Source: Physcomitrium patens (lineage: Eukaryota; Streptophyta; Bryopsida; Funariales; Funariaceae). From it: a DNA stretch of 64,000 nt. The number at the start of each line of letters is the position of its first letter. Positions within the stretch are counted from its first letter, which is position 1. Position numbers and translations under genes: made by a program. Below, in pieces: positions 47,241 to 57,440 of this stretch. The notes below the pieces were generated by a model. That model did no database searches, was not told the DNA's origin, and worked only from the letters and a program-made list of their open reading frames with translations. The stretch covers positions 4,898,959-4,962,958 of the forward strand of contig NC_037263.1 of assembly GCF_000002425.4 (NCBI RefSeq), read 5' to 3'.

Positions 47241-48240
47241 AAATTTATGCCCTATCTTCCTTGGATCTCTTAAATTTGGTTGTATCTATGCTCCACTTAT
47301 CTTTTCTTCACAATCAGATGGTAGTGGCAAAGCCACTAATTTGACCTTTCTTGCTACTAATTTATACTTAGTTTCAACACATACCTCTTTGCGACTTAAA
47401 TTTTCTATAAATCCTTGAATTTTATCATAAAATTTTTTAGAACACACATTAATAACTCTATTCTCTACTTGTAATCCACATTTTAATAGATAATTTAATT
47501 TCTCCATAGTATCTGCAAAACCTACTTCTTCATATGCTCCTGAAATAAATTCATTTTCAACCAATTCTCCATTTTCTTTCAAGTTTCGCTCAATATTTTT
47601 AATATAACATTTGTCCCTTCTTTTCATCTTATCAATAGTCTTAAAAGTTAATACACAATCTTATATCATCTCAATAATTCTGTTAGATAATATTTCTTCT
47701 TCTAAATTAAGTGAGAGCTTTTCTTTCTCTAATCCATTGCAACTTCGCCTTACAATGGTCTGCGGTAAAAATCCTCAAGGTCTTCAAATTTCTCATTTGA
47801 TAATGGCTTCTCTCTCAACTTATCACAATTTCTCTCATGATTAGCACAAACAAATAAAAATTGAACTACTTTCATCCCATCTTGGCTTCTTATTCTTGCA
47901 TAGGCTGAACCATCATCCATTACTTTTATTTCTATTCATGTGGAAATAATATATGGTTGTCTCAATATAATAAGATATGTAGACATGTCTTGCATAAAGA
48001 AATTTTGTTCATGAATAACATCTCTTATTGTCACCTTGATATTTGGACATGCTCCATACAAATCTCCCTTTGAATTGTTTGCAGCTCTTATCATCCACCC
48101 ATGTTCAGTATCAATAGGCCATTTTTCCTTGTTATACAATTCTTTTGACATCAAATTGATTTCATAACTATGATCAATCAATGCTACAACTGGTTCTTCT
48201 AAATTTCTCAATTTTATTAAAGTCTCCATTGTAGCCCTTG
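47241..48240 (-). pseudogene. Element G protease and linker
   Basis: Protease in 47936-48229: ALIDHSYEINLMSKELYNK, with Asp in LIDH(G/S), then WPIDTEHGWMIRAANN and the C-terminal YLIILRQPYI (usual ILGQP). The linker 47286-47627 is Lys/Glu-rich (113 codons open), without a known domain. Confidence 0.68.
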
Positions 48241-50228
48241 CTCAATGACTTCTAGAATAATGGCTAGAAGCTTGAATGACATCTTTTTTTTTTACAACTC
48301 TTACTCGCAAGACATCCCCAAAATTTTTTATTTCATCTTCTTCATCTTCATTTTTTTCCATTGCTCTTGTTCTTTGTGCATTTGATGTCATAGAGTCTCC
48401 TATAGATTGTCATTTTCTCTTTATTGTATCAATAATAACTTCATGAAATTCACACTTTGTAATTCCTAGAATTTTATCAATTGTGAATTCAATCTTTCCA
48501 CTTAAAATCCGCTCCTCCAATACCTTCTTCAAATTTGTAGCAGCTTCAATATCTGATTGTAATTTATAAGCATGAGCCTTTGTTTTTTTATTTTTTTTTT
48601 AATTTCCCTTCTTTTTGTAGAAATATTCTTTATTGTCTCTTCATGAATAGAATTCTTTTTTTTTTTGTGCTTTTTCTCCCCTTATAGTTCTTTTTGAAGG
48701 TCCTTCATTATTTTCATCTTTCCTTCATTTTTCTTCTATTAATACTTTATATTGAATCCTTGCAATATGAGCATGTACAGACAATCTATCTACTAGATCA
48801 TCCCACCTAATAATTTGTCAAATGTTATTACCAACACGTTTTAAATCATTTCTAGTAAAATTTTTCCTTTCAACATAACTCATTTCACTTATCTACAAAG
48901 AACTAGATTCTCTTCGAAACTCAAGATTTATACTTAAACATCTATTAGGATCTGCTTCTACCTAATATATTGATGCTTCATTGCTTGAGATTGTATACAC
49001 TTTAAAAGTATCTTCAACAAATAATTTCATTTCTTCTTTACCAAAATTTGTTTTCAATTTTTCTCCACTTTCTTTTGAGTGTATCATACCATCTTTAAAA
49101 AAAAACAACTCTTTTACGTAATACCTCTGTAAAATCTTCACATTCCCTCGTTGAGTGATCTATGCTATCACACCACATGTACCTATGTATTACACCCTCC
49201 ATTGGCCCTGGTCTTTGTTTTGTTGATATTCTTGATGATTGACCCTTCTCTTCAAGTTTTCCAAATTTTATTTGTAAATCTCTCATCACACGTATGATTT
49301 CATCAATTTTCATTTCTTCTTTGTTTGATGTAGCCATTGAAGGTTGAATCAAAGATGTTGGATGGATACTAGATACCTTTACCTTAGATGCTTGTAATGG
49401 TCTTTGGTCACCCCTCATATCTTTTCTCTATTCTCTTTTTGTCAACGACCTTACAACCTCGTCTACATTTTTCTAATTTGTTGTCAATCCTTCATCTTCT
49501 TCTTTATCTTCAAGCATGATTTCCAAGTTCTCTTGCAACTTTCCATCAACTGCTTGAAGAAAGAGCTCCACTTTACTTGGATCCAATAATTGTCTTTCTT
49601 TCTTTGATAAAGAAGAATATTACTTTTCAAACTTCCTTAATAATTCTATTGCTAGAAGATCCTTCTCTGGCCTTTCAATCCATTCAAAAAAAGACTTTTT
49701 TGTAACCCTATGACTAACTTCCAAGAAAAACACATCCATCAATGCTTGAAAAAATTTCTCCCATCAAACTCCAAAATATTTTATAAGTGTCTTTACTTGA
49801 TTTCTTATCTCTCGTGCACAGGCTAATTCAAATAATTGAACCATCTTCCTTTCTAAAATACGCTTCATTTCCATTTCTTTTACATAACATCTTAAATATT
49901 TTATAATATCTTTTCTTTCAAATTGATCGATCTTGTCTACAACCGCTTATAATGCTTTGTTAGCCATACTTTCTTTGTGACCTTTAACTTATTATTGTTG
50001 TTGTTGCATGAATAAGGCCAAAGCTTCAAATATGCTTATAGAGTTAGGATCAAAATGCATATCTTGTCCTCCAATCGAAGCTCCTCTTTCAAATCCACTT
50101 GAAACACCACTTCCAACTCCACTTGAAGCACCATCAAAAATTCCTCCTTCCATTTCCCTTGAATTCCTTCTCCAAAATTTAAATAATTCAAAAAATAAAC
50201 CAAATTCCTTCCACCTTAAGCGTTTCAT
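48241..50228 (-). pseudogene. Element G gag
   Basis: Starts at ATG 50228, only 17 bases after the LTR end (MKRLRWKEFGLFFELF). A Gly/Ser-rich stretch follows (GASSGVGSGVSSGFERGAS) and then a Gln run. The C-terminal part in 49095-49418 carries a zinc-knuckle-like CDSIDHSTRECEDF. Between them the frame is broken by stops. No recognisable tRNA primer site was seen between LTR and ATG (minus strand tttttggtgaacctgac). Confidence 0.62.
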
Positions 50229-50245
50229 GTCAGGTTCACCAAAAA

Positions 50246-52100
50246 TGTCGTAATACGTGAAGTCTTGCTTGAAAATGCTCCGGGCACCTGACTCTGAAAA
50301 GAAGAATGGAAATTATAATAACAAAATCCTAATTCTAATAGAATATTAATAATACTCTAATAGGACCATAATAATGCTAAACAAGCTTAATCAAATTCAA
50401 AAAGAATCTCAAAGAAATTTGAAACAAACAATAAGAATTCTTAAAGAAATATTAGAAAGATTACAAATATCACTCAAATACATTTCAATTCAATCTTAAT
50501 TTAATTCTAGTTAAAATTCTATTGAACTTTATTCAAACTTTAAGCCAAAACTAATTGAATCTTAAATCCTAATAAAATCCTAAATCCTAAATCAAATCCT
50601 AAACAAAATTTAAACCCTAAATAAATCCTAATCAAACCCTAAACCAAATCCTAAACTCTAAATCAAACCCTAACCAGATCCTAATCCAAATCTTAAACTC
50701 TAAATCAAATCCTAATCCAAATCCTAAATCCTAAATCAAATCCTAACCAAACCTTAAATCCAAAATAAAATCTTAACCAAATCCTAAACCAAATCCTAAT
50801 CCAAATTCTAAATCCTAAATCAAATCCTAATCCTTAAATCAAATCCTAATCAAATCCTAAATCCTAAATCAAATCTTCACCAAATCTTAAATCCTAAATA
50901 AAACCTTAACCAAACCCTAGAGAAAATCCTAACCAAATCCTAAATCTTAAATAAAACATTAACCAAATCCTAAACCAAATCCTAATTCAAATCCTAACCA
51001 AATTCTAAATCCTAAATCAAATCCTAATTCAAATCCTAAATCCTAAACCAAATCTTAATAATTCTTACAATAGATTTAAACTTCAATAACTAATGAATAA
51101 ATCGTTGATCTTAACTCAAATTTTGCATATTTTTAAAAAATTAATTAAAAACAAACACAAAAAAATTGAAAATGATTGAAGTTATCAAATTGACGATAAC
51201 TTCAAAAATGTGCTCGGATATTGGCCGGCCTCCTTCTCCAATCTTGATGCTAATCTTCCAAAGCCAATATCTCTCTTTTGCATCATTCGATTGATCTGAA
51301 AATTCTCATACACATTGAAAAACAAGTCTTATATCCTTTCGCACAAGTTTCACTCCAATCCAACTAGTAAATTGTAAGAAATCTTAAAAACTCCCACTAG
51401 ACCTAAAATTCTACTTTCTAAAACCTTGACCCACTTAAATCTCAAAATTCCTCAATTCAACTGTTAGATCAAGCTCAAATTCATGATACATATTAAACAT
51501 AGCTATAACCATAAATCCACAAAATTTCACCTGTAGATCTATTATAAAACTCTTGAAATCACCCAAAATATAAATCCTGTTTTATTTCATAAAACCCAAG
51601 TCATCTGAAAAAAACCTTGACTTTACAAAGCTCTTACAAAGTCAATTCAACTTCAAATCACCCAAAATCAATACTCATAAAAAGCTTATTTAGTCTGCTA
51701 TCAAATCTCACTCTCCGATCTCCAAAAGAACCTTAGAGTCGTCGTTGAGACTTAGTTTTGTGCCTCAGGGTCTGATTTTGACCCTCGTTCATAACCGGCC
51801 TTCTCCGGGTATCAATATCTAGTTTTTCTAACTTTTTTCTAGAATTTACTCTTAACTTCTTCCTAAAGATGTCTATATCATTTATTTTTCCAATCTACAT
51901 TATTTTGCCTTACTTATGGTGCTACAAAGTAAGTAGAAGTTACTTCTCTAAAAGGCAACATTGGCACCTTTTAATTTTTCTACTCCTTTGATTATTAACT
52001 ATATTTCTAAGATAATTTATTCTAGTACTTTGAACTAAGATCTCTTAATTTATAATAATATCCACACTCTTTCACCTATTAGTCATGTTACATCATGACA
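50246..52100 (-). repeat. 5' LTR of G (full length)
   Basis: About 1855 bp: on the minus strand TGTCATGATGTAACATG at the start and CACGTATTACGACA at the end. A unique body of about 1.05 kb (51050-52100), a telomere-like tract (about 50520-51060), then a terminal part of about 270 bp. Confidence 0.85.
50520..51060 (-). repeat. Degenerate telomere-like tract in the G LTR
   Basis: About 540 bp of units such as aaatcctaa, aaaccctaaat and ccaaatcctaa on the plus strand, related to the plant telomere repeat CCCTAAA but mostly CCTAAAT with 7-12 bp periodicity. The G-rich strand is the element's sense strand. It is interstitial and degenerate, not a chromosome end. Confidence 0.85.
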
Positions 52101-54275
52101 CCGTGATATCGATACACAAGATTAAGGAAGAGCCTTGCTGTGTCTTTTTTTGATGATGTTTTCTTGCAAGGGACAAAGTGTGCCATCTTTGTAAGCCGAT
52201 CTACCACAACAAAGATGCTCTCAAATGAATTTGATAGCAGCAACTCCGCTAACTCTGTCTGTGACAAATTGTAGATTGGACCAAAAGATGGTTGTGCTCC
52301 TTCTTGCAAGTCTATGGCACAATCGTATGGTCGATGCTATGAGAGCATGTCAGCATTTTTCTTTTGAAACACGTGTTTAAAATCTTTATATTGCTCTAAT
52401 ATATTTGCTGTCAAAATCTTCTCTTTGCTAGTTGGAGTCGATTATTTACAAACGATGTGCCTTCCTGGGACGATGTTACAAACGCTCTTGCTCCAATAAA
52501 TAAAGATTTTTTGATTTGGACTCTTTTAACAGGCTTACTCTCAGAATATTCTATAGGAAATGTAATCTTTCGTAACCTCCAATCTATAGATGGATTATGT
52601 ATTTCTAACCAAGAAAGATGAAGAATACTAAGGTTTGATGGAATTCTAATAATATTGAAAATAATATAACTACTATGGTCTTTAAACGTCACTTCTATAG
52701 GATCTGATTCATGGGTTATACTACCAGATAATAAAGATCATCCATCTATTACTTCTATATGAACGGGTTTAGATTTTTGTACTAGAAGAGTCTCATGACG
52801 CTTAATAAATTCTTTGTCTAAAAAGTAAGCAGATGCTCCTGAATCTAACAATGCTAAGGTTTTTAATTTTTGAGGGCCAAAAGATAGAGGAATGATAAAG
52901 CAATGGGAAGGCTAAGCGGAAAGAGAGGAACCTGATTGTTATTGTGGTATTGAATTTTCCAACCACACAGTCCCTATTGTGGCTAGGCATCTTTGTTTTC
53001 CTAAATAAACATGCCTTTGGTCTTGACAATGTGTCAATTTTATTTTTTGAGGTAGTTTCTAGCTCTGTGGCCTTCTTCACCGTAATACAAGCATAGTCCT
53101 TCCTCCATACGCTACTTTTTTTCTTCTAGAATTAGGGATTTGACATGTACGACACTAATTTATATATCTTCTACCTTTAAATGTGAATTTAGGCTGCTTG
53201 CTGACATAGTTGGAGTATGGTGAGCCGTATATTGTCTTGAACATTGGTTTTGGCAATGTTGAAACACGTAATTATCGCACTTTATTGCTTGGCTAATGGC
53301 TTTGTTGAGCATTTACAAATCGAGAAGAGATAATAACAAATCCTTTATGTCATCTTTCAAGTCCCAATAAAATTGACTCATCAATGCTTCATTATCTCTA
53401 TTGCTGTTACATGCTAATTGTCTAAAATCTGATGCGTATATTGACACGGAGTGTTTGTCTTGTCGTAGTGACCAGATCTTTGTTGTAGCCCATCGTGCGT
53501 TGTCATCTTCGCCAAATGCTTTCGCAAACGCCTCCAAAAAAGTTTTGAAGTTGTTCAAAATTGATGATCTTTTCTCAAACAAAGGAGCAAACCATGATAA
53601 AGCTTGCCTCGTGAGCAAAGTTCCATTCATTCCAACACATGATTCCTCCGTGAGATAGCGTTTGAGTTGTTAAGCTATTATCAATTTAATTTGATTGATA
53701 TAACCTCAAAACTTGGAATGCATATCATAAAACTTTTTTACAAAGCTAATTCATGGTTCTTTTTGTTATAAGACCAACAGTCATTATTGAATTAGAGGCA
53801 AAGCTGCTTCTCCTTGTACTGAAGCTTGAGGTTAGTGAATCCTCGATTGTGCCATCCCAATTGCTCTATCATTATGAAATCTTGCAATGATTCCTTTAAT
53901 CTGTGCAGTTCTTTGTGATAACGTAGCAAGAGCTTTCATAATGGCATCCAACTTGGACTCTGAACTTTCAATCATACTAATATCTTCACCTCCGGCCATT
54001 CTAAGAGAAGGAAAGAAATGACTCTATAAAAAGGAAGTATTGGTTTAAAGGAGGATAATCCGCAATTTCTAAAACGTCTTAAAACCTTCAAGAGAAGGAT
54101 AGTCTTCTCTATCCAAGAAAGATAAGACTCCAATATTATAATAGAATAAATATGAGTTCAGAGGAAGATAATCCATAACCTCTAAAATGCCAGCACCTTT
54201 AAGTAGAGGGACAATTCACACTCTAACAAGAAGAAACTAGTTGTAATATGAAAGATGAGTGTAGTCTCAACAAAC
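52101..54275 (-). pseudogene. Rearranged family D fragment: integrase-RT fusion, protease, gag
   Basis: 52101-52238 is integrase core sequence (IFVVVDRLTKMAHFVPCKK). At about 52238 it joins directly to the N-terminus of RT ([19 protein letters not shown]), so RT palm, RNase H and half of integrase are deleted. Protease follows at 52.4-52.92 kb with an intact ALLDSGASAYFLDKEF site near 52840, then a decayed zinc knuckle near 53070, and gag in 53313-53630 (ALSWFAPLFEKRS, YASDFRQLACN). The part above 54.0 kb is 5' leader. It may be the remainder of D1. Confidence 0.75.
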
Positions 54276-54566
54276 TATCATGAATTTAGAATACTAATTG
54301 AAAATCTAAAGAAGAAGCTCAAGAAGAATCAATAAGAATTAGATTAATCAGATGAGTACAAGAACAATATTAGAGAGTTGAGCTAGAGCTCCAAGAGGTG
54401 TGTTATCGAGATTTAGAATCTCGTCAGTCTCAGCTCTTATACATGCTACATGCTAGAAAACTTCTTAAGTAGCTTCCACAAACTAGGAAGCTTCTCAAGC
54501 AGCTTCTATAAGTTAGGAAGCTTTTCAAGCACCTTCCACAAGCTTGAAAACTTCTCAAGTAGTTTT
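54276..54566 (-). repeat. Family D 5' LTR, truncated on its U3 side
   Basis: The plus strand starts TATCATGAATTT and continues through agaagctcaagaagaatc and gagctagagctccaagag, with 30-bp HSE-type units at 54470-54560. It breaks at about 54566 into an inverted LTR. The last bases of its expected end (ccttgacatta) reappear at 54955-54965. Confidence 0.78.
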
Positions 54567-54954
54567 TACAAAGGACATATACTAGGAAGTTGTAGAAGAT
54601 TCTAGAAGATTCTAGAGAAGCTTTGTAGTTTGTAGAAGCTACTTGAGAAGTTTTCAAGCTTATAGAAGCTGCTTTAGAAGCTTTCTAGCTTATGGAAGTT
54701 GCTTGAAAAGCTTCCTAGTTTGTAGAAGGTACTTGAGAAGCTTCTTAGCTTGTAAAAGGTACTTGAGAAGCTTCTTAGCTTGTAGTATATATAAGAGCCG
54801 AGACTGAGGGATTCTCAGTCTCGACAACACACCTCTTGGAGCTCTAACTCACCTCTCTAGTATTATTTTTGTACTCATCTGATTAATGTAGTTCTTGCCG
54901 ATTCTTCTTGAGCTTCTTGTTTAAATTTCCAGTCTGTATTTTAAATTCATGATA
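54567..54954 (+). repeat. Inverted family D LTR
   Basis: 388 bp in plus orientation from ggacatatactaggaag to AAATTCATGATA, nearly a full D LTR lacking its first bases. It holds GAA/TTC alternations (gaagattctagaagattc), degenerate 30-bp units and a TATA box (gtatatataag near 54784), and faces the minus-oriented copy head to head. Confidence 0.82.
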
Positions 54955-54965
54955 CCTTGACATTA

Positions 54966-56243
54966 ACTATGCCTTGATTATTGCATGAAGCCATTTCTTT
55001 ACTTATAATAATTTTTTTATATATTAAAAAGTATATTATCTTGATAAAATGATCTCCTATCATGAATATAAAATCATAAAAACTTGAGATTAATACGTTA
55101 TCATACTTTGTCTTTTAAAATTTATAATTATCTTTTAAAATAAATTAGATTATTCTTAAATTTAAACTTAAAAGTATTATGAGACTTAGAAGAATTATTC
55201 TTTATATTATAAATAAGACAATCAAAGGACATGTTCAATTGAATTTACCTAAGAAAGGTTGAATTAATAGTCAATGTTGATTTTATTATTAAAAGGTGAA
55301 AATGCTTTGCTTCAAGTTCTTAACCAAGTTCTCATCAAGGTACTTCTTTAATACAATCAACTCATGCTACAATAAGCTGTAGATTGGTCCAAATGATTAT
55401 TGAGCTTTTTTTTGAAGATCCATTGAATAATCATAAGATCAATGATCTAGAAGAATATGTGTGTTTTTTTTTTTTTTTCAAAAACATATTAAAAATCTTG
55501 ATACTAGCTAGGAATACTACTTGATATCGTTCTACCATTAGAAATAGGCATAGCATATATAACAAAAGATAATCCTTGTTTCGCAGAATACATGAAAGTT
55601 CTTACACTTATCAATAAAGATTTGGATATATTAAATTTATATATTTTTAATTTATTAACATGATTTTGGATTAAACTACCAAAAAAATTAAAATTAAAAA
55701 AAATCTAATTTATTTTAATATTATATTTTTCTAACCAAAATAATCCTTAAATAGCTAGATTGAAGGGAGATCTTATTATATTAAATATTACTATTATATT
55801 ATGATCTTTAATTGCTACTTCTAAAGAAAAAGTATCATAGGCAATATCTTTAGAAGACAACAAATGACTACCTATGACTTCTACATGTATAGGTTTAGTT
55901 TTCTTAACTAAAAATATTTTTTATTTTTTGATAAAGTCTTTGTTTATAAAATAAGTTGAGGCTCTTGAATCTAAAAATGTGTGACTTTGTAATTTTTAGG
56001 TTTTAAATACACATCTATTATAAAATAAGGTGAAGAATCTAAAGAGAAAATATGACCTTTATGAAGTGTTGCATATGATTCCAACCTCACAATCCCTTTT
56101 GTAACTTGAGAAACTAGTCTTTTGACATGTTATATTTTTGGCAATTGTGTTCTCCATTTTATAATTATATTTCTTCTTTACATAATGTTGAGTAGTGTGC
56201 TTAGCTTTTTTATAATATAAGGACAAATCCTTTGTCTAAGATT
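54966..56243 (-). pseudogene. B3 pol and gag remnant with internal deletions
   Basis: Collinear pieces of element C/B pol: integrase (54966-55110), integrase zinc region (55110-55300, matches 12380-12530), RT entry (55310-55470), protease (55490-56030) and the gag zinc-knuckle region (56100-56243). The jumps between pieces are deletions. Frames are lost. Confidence 0.65.
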
Positions 56244-56508
56244 TTATTAGAGTTTGTCTACAATTTTTTTAAGGTTTGATTAGGATTGAATTAGGATTTA
56301 CTTAGATTTTTTTTATATTTCTTTAATAATTTATTTAAATATTAAATTTGACTTGATCAATATTTAATTATGTTTGTTAAGCTTTAAATATAATTTATAT
56401 ATAATTCTATTAGAGTTGTTAGTACTTATTATTGCAATTTTTTTTTTACCTTTCTACAACTAAGTGCCCGACACATTCTCAAGTAAGACTTCACATAATA
56501 TAATAACA
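56244..56508 (+). repeat. Fragment of a G LTR, opposite orientation
   Basis: The reverse of the 50246-50600 end: ttaggattgaattaggattt (telomere-like), then a piece reading gtgcccgacacattctcaagtaagacttcac in two shared blocks, ending in ATAACA. It abuts the decayed gag of B3 on the left and copia pol on the right. Confidence 0.72.
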
Positions 56509-57440
56509 TGCCAGTTTATATAAATGGATATCTAAGACCAAAGCAACAATGATTAAGGATAATTCAATAATGATTAGATTGAAGGCTTAACTTGTAACAT
56601 GAGGACTTGAACAATACAAAAGTATTGATTATAATAATATATTTGTACTTATAGTAAGGTGATTTATATTAATTATAATTATTATACTTATTATCTAAGA
56701 AGATTAGAACATTAATCACATGAATGCAGTCACTACATTCTTTAACAAAACACTTGAGGAATTAATATACATGTAGCAACCAACTAGATTTTTGGAACAA
56801 AGATTAGAATACCTTTTGTACAAATTATTTAGATCTATTTATAAATTAAAGAAATCACCCTATACATAGTACTAATAAATTGATATATAACTTTGGAATA
56901 TTGGTTAGATTCATGGTCAATTAGATCCTAATTTCTACTATTTTATTGAAGGTGCTTCTATTTTAATCTTTTTTATCTATACAAATGATGTTTTTATTAT
57001 TAGAAATGATAATAAATATATTACCAAAATCAAACTACAACTATAAGATAAGTATGATATGAAAGACATAGGAAAAATTAAAAAATATTTAAGAATTAAA
57101 TTTGGATAAGTGCTTAATGGGATGATTTTTTTATTAGCATTTTTACTCCTAAGAAATATTGGATGAATTTGATATAATAAATTTCTTACTTTAATACAAT
57201 CTTTTATTAAAAGAATTCATCACTCACTTCAATATAGGTAAGTCACCAATTAATACTACTCAATACTATTAGATGATTAATAAGATTAGTTAGTCCATCA
57301 AATATCTTTCCATGGATTTAGGATTTTGATAAAGATTCTATAATATTCTTTATGTTCTCCCATTACTGTTCTTATTTATATCACAATTTTTTTGAATCTT
57401 TCTTGTAAAAAGCTTCATTCGTATATATGAATATATCTAT
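56509..57440 (+). pseudogene. Ty1/copia pol remnant (reverse transcriptase)
   Basis: The plus strand, with frameshifts, reads as copia RT: YKWIS-TKAT, then ARLVA-GLEQYKGIDY-like (here GLEQYKSIDYNN), NINHMNAVTTFFN, LEELIYM-QPT, SIYKLKKSPYT, FFIYTNDVFIIRND (palm motif YVDD changed to YTND), KYDMKDIGKIKKYL and a later RLVG-LIYL-like region near 57250-57300. The wording and order are specific to copia, not gypsy. No LTRs were found. Confidence 0.75.

Larger units (their letters stand above)
43084..52100 (-). mobile_element. Divergent gypsy element G with telomere-like LTR repeats
   Basis: About 9 kb. A full 5' LTR (50246-52100) and a truncated 3' LTR (43084-44185) flank minus-strand gag and pol. 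The minus-strand LTR start TGTCATGATGTA is present at both 52100 and 44185. The 3' LTR lacks its last 0.7-0.8 kb, so there is no target duplication. The flanks are also out of order: D protease on the left, D integrase on the right. The pol is unlike the other gypsy families in the window (see RT and integrase entries). Confidence 0.82.
35834..56243 (-). mobile_element. Gypsy element B3, split by the D/G complex
   Basis: A 3' LTR of the B/C type (35834-36376) and the adjacent pol 3' end (36377-37446) stop in mid-integrase. The matching continuation (a segment reading tatgccttgattattgcatg) begins at about 54966 and runs through integrase, RT, protease and gag to 56243 with internal deletions. 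The intervening 37447-54965 is families D and G. The 5' LTR is missing; a fragment of a G LTR abuts instead. No perfect target duplication was seen (ataat at 37442 against actat at 54966). Confidence 0.68.

Noticed and set aside
49404..50253. Plus-strand ORFs opposite element G gag
   Set aside because: Antisense to gag, whose Gly/Ser-rich stretch also produces an open Pro-rich reading on the other strand.
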